Assembly (NCBI RefSeq): GCF_000003815.2 | Contig: NC_049988.1 | Coordinates: 11,912,521 to 11,976,520, forward strand | Direction: 5' to 3' | DNA length: 64,000 nt | Origin: Branchiostoma floridae | Taxonomy: Eukaryota; Chordata; Leptocardii; Amphioxiformes; Branchiostomatidae | Shown: positions 10,901 through 23,641 of the stretch, piece by piece | How the letters are laid out: every line of letters starts with the position of its first letter | Numbering within the stretch: position 1 is the stretch's first letter | Notes under the pieces: generated by a model | What the model was told of the DNA's origin: nothing | The model's database searches: none | What the model saw: only the letters and a program-made list of their open reading frames with translations | Translations under genes and position numbers: made by a program

Positions 10901-13900
10901 ATTCTGAATTTATCGACATGCGACATATTGTATTTTTTTTTCTTTCAATTTATCTTACAGACAATTGAGTACTGCCAAGCTCTGTTTTTGCACCTCCGCT
11001 AACCGTTTGTTTACAAATGACATTATAGACTAGCCGATGCCTTGTTTTCATAAGGCCTCTAATTGCTCTCTTTACATACTAGTACTTGGTACCTCGGCTC
11101 TACTCGCTTATTAGTAGGAACCCAGCTCGCGTGGGGAGCCAGAATTACCCCAGTGCATTTTATATATGAATCTAACATCGAGAGGTTTGCCATAACACCC
11201 CGATGCACTTATTCTGTTCATTTCCAAAATTCTCTCAACAATGTTAGTAATTCCGGCGTCTTCGTAATCAAGACAGGTTCCCTGCCACTAGGCAAATACG
11301 TGGCGCGATCTCATTGGTCCATATATTGAATGAATGAATGAAGACACTCATTGTACATTCTTGCCCAACCGAGCTATTAGTACGGGTCACAACAAGTCAA
11401 ATCATATATACATATAAAAATATCACAGATATAGTCGAAGTATATTATTTGATTACCCGACAGATAACGGGAAACGAGGGACAATTGGTCACTCTTCAAC
11501 GCGCGGTCAAATTATGCAATTCCTTGTTTCGACATCGAGCCCTCCTTGGTCAATGTTACCCTCCCACCCCCCAGGTTTTCCTCATAATTTCCTCTGCATT
11601 ACTAATTCGAAATAATTTACCTGGTGAATCTATGCCGTCCGTATTGCGTTTCATTTTGCTACGCTGCTGTTGCAGTGCTTTCTGAGAGCACGATGTATAT
11701 GCTCATTTCCATTATGCGTTTGAAACACATGGAATTAACATGAACCTCCCGTGTTCGGTAGACATTTCTCTTCGATCTGTGTGCCCATGGCGTAAATCTA
11801 ATTGTACCAAAGCCACCCCATCGTGATGCCGACATCTCTTTGTAATCGACGGCTGCCACTTAATAAATTTACAGGCGCCAAAAGCCGCCAGGTACAACAG
11901 TGTTAAACTTAAAGGCTCCCGCTGGCAATTGTCCTGTCGTCTACCGACCTGTCAAATTCAAGAGCGGTGACAATCAATCATTTCGGCACATGTTTTGTCT
12001 CTGCGCAATACAGTTATTCGACTGCACTGTTTCTAACACGGCCAATGTCGCGGGAGAAGTGTGTAGGATGCCTCTTCTTCCCTCCGACATGTAGTTCAAT
12101 GTATCTAAATCATCATCTATTAGATAAAAATTGCATTTGCTCGTCTCGCCATGTAAGGCAGACATTCCAATCTTGTTCTGTTCATACCGTCAGAAGTTGT
12201 GTTGGCTTTAAATTGACAACCCGTCAACATTGAAACCGAAACCTTTGCCGCCTTACAGCCACGGTATAACCAGAGAGTATAGCAAGGTGCGAAAAATCTT
12301 AAAGACCAAACAGGAGTGCCCTGGGCACAGCACTAAGGAAGTACTCCCTACTGTGACCATCCCAGCAGCTAGAGGGGTGAATTGACCCCTATAAATACAT
12401 AAACTAATAAAAATCTCAGACTGTCTACACACTGGAAACAAAGGCAGGGACAGATTAGCATAAAATACTGGTCAAAAATTCAAATATTTTTCTCTACTGG
12501 TTTTCAAGGAAGCACTATCAAACCCTGCAGAATGATCCAGATAGCTGTAACAAAGTCACATAATCGAGGTCCTAATAACAGCAACTTTCAAATTTTGGGA
12601 AGCCAACCTTGTGTTCAAATTGAAACTTTCAAGTCTGCTCTGCCAACTTTGTATCAAAATGTCTTTTTGTATCTACACATGATTGCAACTTGAAAATCTT
12701 CCTTATAACTGAATTAGCTCTGATATTTATGTGTCTAGAAATATGGCTAATAATGTGGTGTCTGTTTGCAAGTGTACCAACAGGGGCTATGTAGACTGTA
12801 CATGTAACTGTCAGGTATGTCTCACAGTACCAGAGTAAGACAAGCCAGCATTTTCATTACTTTATATTCTGGGTTAGGTAAAGCTTTATGTATAATCATA
12901 CTTTAATACCTAATGTAGTATCCTAATATCAAAATTGAATTGAAAATAAACTTGTGTTGGTCAGCCGTCTCAGCAAACCTTCCCCGATGTGAACTCCACC
13001 ACAGTGAACAGAAGACTGAGCTCTAGTAGTTTACGTTAGCCGAATTTATTGGGTGGTTTTATAGTACGGGGTTGGTACATTTGATGACTTTGTTTTATAC
13101 TTCATTTCCATGTATTGCGAGCCCGAGGCCCTTTCGACAGGCATTTCGGAACACCTCTCACCGGAGGACGGCTGGTGCCCCGCCTGACAGCCCACTGACC
13201 CGATGCCGCGGAGCCCCAAATGTGTACGGGCCTGGACACCTGCCTGTTCCAAGTCGAGTCCAAACCTCCTGCACGGACATCCTGTCAACGACCGAGTCTA
13301 CAGTTTCATCTGCAGGCAGAGTCCGCTTCATCTAGTACCCGAGCCCTCCCAACTGGCTGCACTAACTGTCTCACATATAGACATTTTGTTTTCTGCTGCG
13401 ACTGATACTTGTACCATTGGTTTATGAACCATGGACCTTCCCGACTGATATAGTATTAAGAAACTTTCTCGTAAATAATTCACTGCAGGTGTCAGTTTCG
13501 GTCGGCACCATGTTAACGCCTTCCCACTCCGCCATGCACTATGTCTTGTTCCCATTTAAGTGTGCTACTAGTATTAGTTACATTGTTCCATCGCTTTACA
13601 TGTACTTGTTTACTCAATAAGCGGCTTATCTAATCTTGAAGCTGTAGGAGAAGAATGAATGAAATAATGAACTTTATTGCATGACATTCCTCATCTTATG
13701 TCTAGTGCTTATATTCAACGATTCTAGAATATACAATAGATAATACGCACTTGTACCGGAACAAACTGGACCTATACATTAACTTCTTGACAATTCCTAC
13801 TTAAGGTGAGTAAACACCTGTCCTGCCGTTTACAGCAATGGGTAAATCCTACCTCCCCCCTCCTACGGAAGTTAGGGTTGGGGTAGCCGGCATTGCGGCA

Positions 13901-15577
13901 CTATTCTCGATTTCAAACAGCCATGAAGTTTGGGCATTCCATTTGACAGCTCTGTCGTCCAATACACCGGTCAACGTGCTTATTTCATAAGTTCCTCTCT
14001 TGAAATTCCTTCTGCGCACTCACAGTTCAGCGTTAACAAGACACACGGCTTAGTTGCAACTTCCTTATGACTCAGCCATAAAAGGCACATTGTATAGCCT
14101 ATATCTTGCAACTTTCAAATGAATGAGACAAGTATAGTATGTAACAGATAGCTGTATCCAGACCCGTATCAGAATATATTTACTTCAAGTTTTAAATTAG
14201 GCCGTAGAAAGGTGCATTAAGTACGTTAGATTATCCTGTGATTGTACGCCTCTAAAAAGCATAGGACGTTAGTGACGTACGCGTTTTTTGTTTATACATG
14301 TAGCTCCACTATTAACCTTGGCGGAAGATACGCCCTACAACCTTGTACAGCCTTTACCGTTATTGAGGAATCCGATGTTGTCCAAATATCATTTTGAATT
14401 TGCTTGTTTCCGTATCAGCCTTACCATAGGCAGTCATCAGCAGCTAGGTATAGTAAAGCTTCATCTTCAATCCTCCTAGTACTAGCAGCTATTGACGTGT
14501 AGTTAACATGTTGATCGCTTAGACAACATATCTAGTCATCCATTTGTACGTCAACACTTCTATTTCCCCTGATGATTGGTTCCGTAGTGACATGACCGTA
14601 GCGGGGTGTCCTTCCTACAACCACTTTCGATCGGGCTTCCGTACTCAGGTACCTACGGTTTGGCAAGCTTTTTCCTCCTCCTCGGTTTCGGCTACTGATT
14701 GTGTAAATCCGGGCAGTTTTCAGCCTTCTAGCTGTCCTTAAGTGGTCTCCTAAAAATGCAAACGATTCCACGAAAGCAGATGTAGTAGTTATTAGCAGGG
14801 ACGAATTGTTAGGGATTAAGGTAGTGGAACCGCCTCGTTCTTTTCTCCATTGGGGCCCGTTTTCCCTTCCGAACGCGTTGGCACTCACTAGTCCCCTCCT
14901 CGTCTGGCAACCAAGGACCCGCCAAAATGCAGTGGGTCCCGAGCAAAAACGCTCTCAAACCGGTTAGACCGGGTTCGACATGGTTTATCCTGTCTGTGTG
15001 TATTACTCGAGTACAGAGTCTTGTCTACGTTGATGTGTGTACAAAATGCTTTGGGTGAATGTTCGGAACTTTGATGATATTACTGTTCAGGAAAGTGTTT
15101 TGGTATTGGTGCTCCGTTATTATGATACTTCGATGACTTTATTGTTTGGGAAATTGTTTTGGTATTGTTTGGTATTTGTTTTGGTAGCGATATTTGTTTT
15201 TTTTTCATGCCTTCGGTTGCTTTCTGTAATGTTATGTGGTTTCGAATTCATTCTGTATTGTGCCATGATGTATTTTATGTGATGCGGTATTCAATGCGAT
15301 TCTCACCTAAGTAAGTGTCAGGGTTGATGCAATTGATTAATGAGATTGAAAGGCCAGTCGTATCCAAGTCGATGCGATCATTTTTTTTTCTTCTTCATCT
15401 GTACTTAGTGAGCCGACATTTATGTATGCAAAAGTGTCAGTTATGGTGTACGTATGGTTCCGGGTATTCGAAATTCATTGTGACATTCTTACGTGATTTA
15501 TTAGTTAAAGTTAGTTCAATCTTACTGAGATATGGTAAATGATGCGGGAGCATCATTAAGCGTTGCGGGGGGGATGG
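10901..15577. other. Long stretch without a recognisable gene
   Basis: About 4.7 kb. Open frames are at most about 118 codons and have no recognisable domains. A short frame near 13200-13340 ends in a lectin-like FICRQ, but nothing around it supports a CRD exon. No RNA genes seen. Given the repeats on both sides this is probably the body of old, non-autonomous or degraded mobile elements. Confidence 0.4.
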
Positions 15578-16056
15578 TGTAGCAAGTCTGATATTACGTT
15601 GGGCGGCCCAGGGGGTCACGTGGTGAGAGCACGTGACCATGGGCGCGCCCTGACGTCAGCTAGGCCACGCCCCGCAGCGCTCGCTTAAGCTCCGCCTCCA
15701 ATTGACGTAATATAAGGCGCGGTACGCGCTTGATAGGGAGGAGAAGCAGACTCAGAGAGACCAGGACAAGCGCATCTTCCGCCGTCGTAGTTTAGTTAAC
15801 CGGGTTAGTTAGTATCATCCGCCGCAACTCTGTCCAGGTATCGTATCTTGTATCACTTGTATTCAGTTGTAGTACTATATCATCACATCTGTTCACTTGC
15901 CTAAACTGTATACCATCGGTTGTAGTAATAAAGATCACATCAAACTGTACACTGAACCCTGGTCCTTGGCTATATTGGTGAGAGCGCATAGCATAGATAC
16001 GTCACCTTGACGTATAGGTAAATGCCCAAATCCTACCACTAAGACCAAATGTTACA
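15578..16056 (+). mobile_element. Candidate solo or terminal LTR
   Basis: A 479-bp stretch starts TGTAGCAAG and ends TTACA. It has a GC-rich U3-like part with E-box (CACGTG) and CRE-like (TGACGTCA) motifs, a TATA-like AATATAAGG near 15710 followed by a GC-rich start region, and AATAAA near 15926. Directly after the CA comes TGGTTCCCACACC, in the position and style of a primer-binding site. No gag-pol frame is adjacent, so it would be a solo LTR or the remnant of a deleted element. I could not find a target duplication. Confidence 0.45.
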
Positions 16057-16070
16057 TGGTTCCCACACCG

Positions 16071-16193
16071 GGAAAATATATAATATTTGTGATAGATGAC
16101 TATTATAATGTTTTACATAACTATTTTGTAGTATTTCATAAAGCCATGTTTTTAATCAAGATTGAGCATGTACCTGCTTATACCACTACGAAA
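16071..16193 (+). repeat. 123-bp direct repeat, copy 2
   Basis: Second copy of 7841-7963. It begins a few bases after the candidate LTR and primer-binding-like motif. Confidence 0.8.
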
Positions 16194-16575
16194 AATATTT
16201 GTCTTGTTTTGTCTTGGTTAGTAACATTTTACTTAATTCGTGGACACATGTGCTTGCATGAAGAAATTTCAAGAAGAAAAAAGAATGAATAAGAAAAAAG
16301 AAAGAGATCATTCGAAGACTATTTTCTTGTAAATTCTTATAACAAGAGAGATGTCCTTACTTTTCTTAAGCTAAGAAATAATTTCTCAAAAAGACTTTTT
16401 CCCCTTAGAATTTTCAAGAAATGTATTGTTAGTCAAAATATTCTTGGTATTCTTGTATGAAGACTGAAATTCTTGCCATATTTAAGAAAGTACAAGAATT
16501 TTTCTCTACCCTCTCTTGATTTTCTTATAGTAAGAAAAAAACAAGAACATCAAGATATAAAAACAAGTAGTTACT
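16194..16575. repeat. CAAGAA/TTCTTG-rich array, left portion
   Basis: Dense CAAGAA, AAGAA and TTCTTG words in an AT-rich context. The same vocabulary resumes at 35621 after the transposon, and the transposon's 9-bp target duplication is shared by the two edges, so this was one continuous array before the insertion. The word CTTAATTCGTGGACA near 16230 recurs near 38420 at the far side. Confidence 0.7.
16567..16575 (+). repeat. Target-site duplication, left copy
   Basis: GTAGTTACT directly before the left inverted repeat; the same 9 bases follow the right inverted repeat at 35612-35620. The match could be scored as 10 bp (AGTAGTTACT) if the terminal A of the right end is counted as host. Confidence 0.7.
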
Positions 16576-16892
16576 TAGCCTGGGTACCATTCTCCGCGGT
16601 CGGCTTTGGGGAGCTTTACCCGGCACCCTGCTTCTGTCAGCCTGTCTGATTAGCTGCCCTTTGAGATTTCGCCTATAGAGCTTGTAGCCGGCCTTTTCAG
16701 TTTACCCCTCCCGCGGAGACTGGAACCACAGCTTGGGACTTTTATTCAGGCGCCGCGATCGCGGCGCAGAGCTAGCCAATAGCGTGTGGTCAATCTAATT
16801 ATCGGGCTGAGCTCTGATTGGCGCAAGCAAGGCGCGAGGTTTCAGCTGTCATCTGCTCTCAGGCAGTCCTATTGCTCATTACCATATCCATC
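16576..16892 (+). promoter_or_regulatory. Transposon left end and helicase promoter, first copy
   Basis: Near-identical to 23642-23969. It contains the terminal repeat, a subterminal inverted repeat (ATTCTCCGCGG and CCGCGGAGACT), the 18-bp perfect palindrome GCGCCGCGATCGCGGCGC at 16750-16767, and CCAAT boxes in both orientations (GCCAATAGC and GATTGGCGC). It lacks an 11-bp CAGGGCTAGCC duplication found in the second copy. Confidence 0.65.
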
Positions 16893-17014
16893 ATGGCGGG
16901 CGTTGAACACGCCGAGGGGCCAAAACAGGCTGTAGAAAATGCGATTTCGCGGGCTTTGCTGTCGGTAGAAGGGGTAGATAAGCTCAAAGATGAGCAGCTA
17001 AATAGTCTGCGACC
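16893..17014 (+). pseudogene. 5' fragment of a second RecQ-like helicase gene
   Basis: Forty complete codons from the ATG match the start of the helicase at 23970 at the protein level. The copy then stops at a 100-N gap (17015-17114), and the sequence after the gap is unrelated, so the rest of this copy is either missing from the assembly or truncated. Whether it is a real second copy or a duplicated contig end cannot be told from the sequence. Confidence 0.7.
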
Positions 17015-17114
17015 NNNNNNNNNNNNNNNNNNNNNNNNNNNNNNNNNNNNNNNNNNNNNNNNNNNNNNNNNNNNNNNNNNNNNNNNNNNNNNNNNNNNNN
17101 NNNNNNNNNNNNNN
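17015..17114. other. Assembly gap, 100 N
   Basis: Exactly 100 N, a customary placeholder for a gap of unknown size. It lies inside the duplicated helicase 5' region, where collapse or misjoining is likely. Confidence 0.95.
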
Positions 17115-18831
17115 TAGACCAGCCATGACATTGTGTTGAACATCTATTTTATTAGCTTCTCTGCTTAAAAATCATTTGGCTACTCTGGGTTTATTGCCAT
17201 GCAGCAAATATATTAGATAACGAAAAGATCATAGCAGAATACATCATTGACATGGGGAGGGGGTTATGAAACTATGCTTTACCTGCCGATAATTTACATG
17301 CTTCTTCTCTCTCTTGAAACATTGGTAGCAAATTTACAGATTGTTCCCATTATACTATATCATACGATTGCATATGTGAACATTTCGTCATTTTATCGAC
17401 GCATAATCATACGTATTGTGAACGCCGAGATGTAGCCTTCGCAATATGTTTTGCTTGTTCAGACATCAAATAAGTAAAACATTTGTGAACTGTGACTGAT
17501 TCCGTTGCTACATACTTAACCAGCACAACGCACAGGCCAACAAAATACGGACTGCGCATGGACTCTAGAAGACAAAATCGCACTCCCCTGGAACACTGAA
17601 CAAAAATCAGCACTATAATCTTGATGGAATTGAAGATGAGACCATTTTGTTGGAGACTGTGCAACAATGCCATCATGGCAAACAGCAATGTAATGACAAG
17701 AGGGCGAAAAGCGCTAGAGGAGAGAACAGGGGCTAAGATGGCTATCAGCTGAGGCAAGCCAAGGACCATGAAAAGAATACAAGAAGAAAGGTAAGGAAAA
17801 ATTATCGTATGCGTTTTTTCATTTTATTTCATTTCATTTTAATATTTTTAATATTTCTTGATAAACTCTACAGATTCCTTTAATGTTTAGGTCAAACATT
17901 TTTGTCGACCTACCGACCGATGAACTCTCTAAATAAAGCCTACGTGTTACATGTCTACGTGTTGCCTTCACGCTAAGTCGCACACAGAAAACGTACACTC
18001 TAATTAACGTTACACTAGAATTGTATACGATTACTATAGTTATAGAGAAAACTCAAAGTACGTCATTGTTTTGTTAAGGGAGGAATGGGGAGGATCGTTC
18101 TATTGCCACGTATGCAAGGACGTATGGCCAAGTCGACTGTTCAGAGGTTTTACCTTTTTGTGCCTTTCACAAAGAAACCGTGCAACGTTTATCCTACAAT
18201 TTTTCGGTCGGCCTACCTCGTAATTGTAGCTCGCGAACGTCTTCAAAAGACGCTGGGATTGATGATTACATAGTGGTGCCCCTACAGCCCAGCCTAGGCC
18301 ACATGGTGGGTGACGTGTAGGACAATGAACCTGTAATTGTACATAACTCATCCTAACATCTCTTGTTAATACTCCCTGACGCAGATGAGGGGACACGTGT
18401 CCCAAAGTTTTAGTATGTTGGCATGCCAAATCAATGGATATCGTGCGAAGTTACCGGACATGAAGGGATCATAGCATGTAGTCCTTTCTTTGTCCAGTTC
18501 TTTTACAGTGCACCTGTCGTCATCCACCTCATTTGCATGATGTGCAAAAACACCCAGACCGTCACCAGCGTCTTGTCAGGAAGGGCACATTTGTGTAAAA
18601 GTTGGGGAGAAGGCAACACCGTCTCTCAAGCACGCGCCTTGGTGATTTCAGAAGGTAAGCTTTAACCATACTAATATTTTCCGGTAAACTGATGGAACAC
18701 TTTGCATGGAGGTGAGGGAAAAGAGCATTAGAAACCATATAATATCATACAATTGTCTCCTGCGAATTCAAATAGTTGTCCATTCTAAATTGTATCTCAA
18801 ACAATGTATCAGTATTTCGTTTTAACGTTTG
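17115..18831. other. Non-coding interval
   Basis: No recognisable gene. A hydrophobic 120-codon frame on minus (17407-17769) and an 80-codon frame on plus (18423-18665, followed by a donor-like GGTAAGC) have no family features I recognise. Confidence 0.4.
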
Positions 18832-19114
18832 AACACTTTGATAAAGTCTCTTAAACTTGCGTTTCTCGCATTTATTTTTGATTGCTGACATATGGCGAAC
18901 TTCTCTGTCCAGAGATTTTTAGAATGCCGTGACACGCTGTGTTTGAATTTGTGTGTGTTTTCGAATAATTTCTCTAGCATAATTGAAGAACGTCAAATGT
19001 CAAAAGAACTTTATTAGCCTTTGACACGCTGTATTTCAAAAATAAGATCTGAATTATCGCTATTTTACACCATGTAACTGTGATTTACAAAGTTTAGAAA
19101 CTTTATCAAAGTGT
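18832..19114. mobile_element. Candidate MITE with about 24-bp inverted ends
   Basis: The left end AACACTTTGATAAAGT (continuing CTCTTAAAC) recurs inverted at 19092-19114 as GTTTAGAAACTTTATCAAAG followed by TGT. The element is about 280 bp, AT-rich and non-coding. A 196-N gap begins 9 bases beyond the right end, so the target duplication cannot be checked. Confidence 0.6.
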
Positions 19115-19123
19115 GAAAATGTT

Positions 19124-19319
19124 NNNNNNNNNNNNNNNNNNNNNNNNNNNNNNNNNNNNNNNNNNNNNNNNNNNNNNNNNNNNNNNNNNNNNNNNNNNNN
19201 NNNNNNNNNNNNNNNNNNNNNNNNNNNNNNNNNNNNNNNNNNNNNNNNNNNNNNNNNNNNNNNNNNNNNNNNNNNNNNNNNNNNNNNNNNNNNNNNNNNN
19301 NNNNNNNNNNNNNNNNNNN
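19124..19319. other. Assembly gap, 196 N
   Basis: Run of N next to a MITE end. The size suggests an estimated gap rather than a placeholder. Confidence 0.95.
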
Positions 19320-19671
19320 ATGTAGTGTCCTTCTAGTTTCTTCCTTCCCAGAAGCTATGGGAAGGAATGTGGATTTTGTATATACTTAGGCCTAGGTGTT
19401 GTTATGAGTTAGTACAAATCATATGTACGAATGTTGTTAAGATGACGACGGATGTCACAATGCATATACTCATATCTTGGTGTTGTAAACTGTCCAAACG
19501 TCACGCGGGTCCTTTTAGTTTCAAGGGATACACGTAGGAAACGTGCAATGAACTACTTGCTTAAACGCGCCGGAGCTGCCCGAGTCGAACAGCATTGGCT
19601 AGCACTTGAGAAGTATCCTGCTGAATAGGTTTTCCTTGTTCAGTCATCTTCAATAAGTTACAAAATGTACA

Positions 19672-20808
19672 GGTGTGACAGCGATCTCGCCCCCCCGTGA
19701 TCTCGCCCCCCCGGGGGCGAAATCACTAGCGATCTCGCCCCCCCGGGGCGAAATCACTAGCGATCTCGCCCTCCCCGGCTAGTGATCTCGCCCCCCTACC
19801 TCGCCCCCCTTTAGCGATTTCGCCCCCCCCCCAAAAAAAAACGGGTTTACATGACATTTTAGAAGTTGATTGGTATAAATCACAAAATGCAGTTTCAGAA
19901 TGATATAAGTACACGAGTTTGATACATAACTCCATTCATAGTATCAATATTAACGTAATTACATGGTAATAAGTTTCAGACAAGGAGGGTTGGTTCCCTT
20001 GTATTCCCATTATTGCATATACCTGAGTCTTGACATAAAATGTATTTCATTGTATTCACCTGTCCTCAAGCAACCTATATATCTCCAATATGAAGTCTCT
20101 ACCATGAAGTGACCACAAAAGAACTATGTAATGTCTTTATTAATTATGCAAATATTAGGTATTAATTAGAATAACGCACATTTTGGTATATGCACCTGGC
20201 CAAGGGATATCTTCACCTCCAACATGACTGTTTTTTCTAGTATGTAGGAACTGATGCATTTACCCGTGTTTCTTAAGACTGGTACTTTACCAGTGTTTGT
20301 GTAGCATTTAGCAACAGCTATATCAACTTGCGCGTAGATAGTGTTTATAATGAGAAACTATTATTCACGTGTGTTTTTGTTAGTGCTTTGGAAATGTTTC
20401 CAGCACAAGAAAGAAAACACTGTGACAAATTGAAAACATATAGCTGACGTATTCCGTACCATAGACGGTGTTGATTTATACGTTCGCAGTAGCACTGTTT
20501 TTATGCCACCTCAGCTGCAAAAATTGTCTTTTTCATTTCAATGTCATGTTTGCACCGAACAATATAGTATTGACTTTCGAGGTATGACATCTTACGGTAC
20601 GGTAATAAGGTGCCATATAGGTACCAGGTAACACACCAGATACGTTACTCCCCAGGTGCAGTATAGTACCAGGTAGCGCACCTGTAATATGTAGTAACCA
20701 GCTGCTCTTGGGGGGGGGGGGCGAAAACGCTAAAGGGGGGCGAAAACGCTAGTGATCTCGCCCCCCGGGGGGGCGAGATCGCAGGGGGGGCGAGATCGCT
20801 GTCACACC
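19672..20808. mobile_element. Non-autonomous transposon with CGATCTCGCCCCCC inverted ends
   Basis: The left end GGTGTGACAGCGATCTCGCC and the right end GGCGAGATCGCTGTCACACC are perfect inverted repeats. Inside each end the unit GATCTCGCCCCCC is repeated several times in both orientations, producing long C and G runs and strong foldback potential (19680-19830 and 20705-20800). The roughly 870-bp centre is AT-rich and non-coding. No exact target duplication is obvious; AATGT occurs a few bases outside each end. Probably mobilised by a transposase elsewhere. Confidence 0.75.
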
Positions 20809-22666
20809 GGAATGTTTGCTTTCTTGTTGATGAAAATTTTCAAAAAGCAACCTAGTTCTGTTCCAATCTATTTTGCAAGGCACGATATTAAAGGTAAAGT
20901 GGTGCAAAGGACATACAAATTTGAAAAATGTCCTTTTCTTTGTTTTCTTATCACATGTTATCTTTGAAAATTTAGCTCAATGAACTGTCATACCGTGGAC
21001 ATTTTCTGTAAAGAAACTTACTTGGATTTGCCAATCCCTGCCTTAGTAATTGAAATACTGTCAAAGCATGAGTGAAAAGACATAAAGTGCAAACAGATTT
21101 TTTTTTAGAATATGAAATGCGTTGAGCGACCTGTCAAATCTCTCGGTCACAGTCAGGTCGCAGGGAATGGGGGTGTTAGTTATGCTGCCTTAGTTGTACT
21201 TGCGAGACACCAACTTTTCATATGAACCTGAATGATTGGAGGGGATGTTTGGGACGTCCACTTATACACCAATTTGAAAAAAAATGGTGTATAAGTGCTT
21301 TTCCCGCTTGTAAAACTGCTATAGATTAGAACCCAGGACCATTAGATTCCACAACTCTAACCACAATGTGAAGGCCACCAAAATATCCGAACGAAACTCT
21401 CGCGGAAACAACTGCAACACTAGAAAGGCCGACATTTGCTTAAGAGCAAATACAGCATATTTCAGCCATACCCCTTCCCACGCAACATTGGACTGTTCCA
21501 AATCACCCCTGCGCAAAAATGGAACATCCTCTTAACAGTACATTATCCCCCAAAGTGGACTGGTATTGTGAATTGATTCCAGGTAAAAACAGAGCTTGCT
21601 TCTATTTTTCAGAAAATGACAATAATCACACCTTCCATTCAGAAAATTTTCATCATGACTGAAAATTGTTGAATGACTTCATGTAATATCATTAACAATT
21701 TTCAGAGCGATAACTAGGTGTAAGTTTGAAAAAGTATAAGCTCCTTGTGATGTGGGTACATTTATTATTGCAGTGAACTTTTTTTTTATTCAAGTAGGGC
21801 ATACGATTTAATAATTATCAAGCAGGTGCAGGTACTGTAGGAGCGTTTGTTTTCTTCAAGCTGTAAAACTGTTAAACTGTTTTACTTTGTATGCAATCAG
21901 CCATCGAGCCTATTCTTATTTTAGTTTATCAACTTCCTGCCAGACCCGGAAGATACGATTGAACCTTGTTCGAGGATTTATTTTCGTCTGTCTGGTCAGT
22001 CTGTTCATACCCTGGCGCTGAGAGTGTTTTATTGGGCTGAAACTCTGGCAGTTTAAAGTTACTTACAATTTAAATGTTCAAAGTTTATGTCAAACAACAA
22101 CAGCACTAGGAAATGTGGCCACTATAGACAGGTGGTCACTATAGAGAAAATGCTGATCTATTGACTAGGAGCCATACGTTACACATGATTTCAGTACACT
22201 GATCATTAATCATATAAACATTGCACAGGTAAGCCAATTGTTCAGATGTACAATTAAGTTCAAATAATTCTGAAGAGAAATATTGATGAGAAAATAATCA
22301 TTCTCGCCACTGTCTAACTTATAATTACGTATCAAAACTAAACGCAGATTTTCTAACTAACGCACCTTTCGCCGACTTCATCAAAGGACCGCCGGCTATC
22401 AATCAAACACGGCTGTTGATTAGACTTAGAGTTTCAAACAGTCATGTGCTGTGTGCCAGTTGACAGCGAACTTCATGCTACGTGATGTTTTACATTGCTT
22501 GGACCTTCTTTCCTACAGCGGTGCTTCTACAAAATATTTAGACTGTAACACTGAGTCCCACATGTTTTATAGAATAGAATTTGACGCAGAACAGCGTTTT
22601 TTGCTGGGTATTTTTCTTGAAACATGTCCGTGGGAATATCAGCGAGGCGGCGACGTAGGGATATCA
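20809..22666. other. Non-coding interval with one perfect hairpin
   Basis: No gene recognised. At 21259-21297 the 13-bp arms CACTTATACACCA and TGGTGTATAAGTG form a perfect hairpin with a 13-bp loop. The rest is AT-rich without visible repeats. Confidence 0.45.
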
Positions 22667-22906
22667 GACCGTCAACAAAAGTCGCACGGCGGCTAACGGC
22701 GCAGCGAAGATAATAAGCTATAAATAAGCGCTGCAACTAAGGATGGCAACCCGTACAATATTTTTGTATACTGTTGAGCTAAGTAAAGTTTGTTGTTTAT
22801 GAGGTTTTAGTTGTCTTTGAAGCTTTGACCCGAAATATTCTAAAGTCAAACTGCTGAAGAGAAGTAAGTGACTGCTACGATTATCGTAGATATGGCCCTA
22901 AAAAAA
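22667..22906 (+). repeat. Diverged direct repeat, copy 1
   Basis: From ACCGTCAACAAAAGTCGCAC to the A-run after GGCCCTA. It aligns, with many substitutions and small indels, to 23427-23639. Its end is close to where the second transposon left end is inserted in copy 2. Confidence 0.6.
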
Positions 22907-23426
22907 CTGATAAAAGAAGCCTTCTCAATAGTCTAAAATGCAAGAGCTTCCGGGGTGGTTTCGCCCACCTGGTCCCCCCCCCCCCCCCCCACAGTGGCCC
23001 TGCCCCTGGACCCCGCCAGGGACAATCGGGCGGCCCCCGGACCCCTGTCCGACGCTTTGAAAAAATCCTGGCGAGAAGTCTGTACGGCTGGAGTCTCAAA
23101 GTTAACGTATTGTGTGGTCCCGCTAATGAATATTAATTAGCCTTCGCTTTTCTCTTCGCTGATTGGCTGAACCATTAATTGAATTAACTCTTCCTGCCGG
23201 CTAGACGCAGGTGCAGATGTCGGCTCTGTGGGGTGAACGTCCGAAAGGTCATGGCATGGAGAACGAAAGAAAACCAATTTCCCCTAACAAAAAGTGTTGT
23301 AATTAAGCCTTTTACAGTACTTTATGCCAAAAGTTTTACTTGGAGCATTTTACCAACTATCTTATGCCTATCTATACCAAATGTTACTAATACCAGGGTA
23401 CAGGGGTGCAAAATATACCGTTATAA
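22907..23426. other. Interval with C-tract, non-coding
   Basis: Contains a pure run of about 19 C near 22974-22992 followed by a GC-rich stretch (to about 23060), then AT-rich sequence. No gene recognised. Confidence 0.45.
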
Positions 23427-23639
23427 GACCGTCAACAACAGTCGCACGGAGCTAACAGCGCAGCGAAAATACCATCGCTAGCGTTTCAACTTCGGATAAC
23501 AAGTTATAAGTACTGTTGAACTCAGTAACGTTAAAGTTTGTTTTTAGTTGCCTTTGACGGTTTGACCTGAAATATTACGCTAAACTCCTGAAGAGAAGTT
23601 AAGTGACTGCTGCGATTATCATAGATATGCCCCTAAGAA
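23427..23639 (+). repeat. Diverged direct repeat, copy 2
   Basis: Partner of 22667-22906. The transposon left terminus at 23642 begins just after its ATATGCCCCTAAGAACT end. Compared with copy 1, the host-like sequence is cut exactly there, which supports 23642 as a true element boundary. Confidence 0.6.
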
Positions 23640-23641
23640 CT

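Noticed and set aside
13203-13340. Lectin CRD exon ending in YSFICRQ
   Set aside because: Only the last few residues resemble a CRD; no WIG, WND or paired exon nearby.
17407-17769. Hydrophobic 120-codon frame on minus
   Set aside because: No family features, no splice partners, low-complexity hydrophobicity; likely chance.
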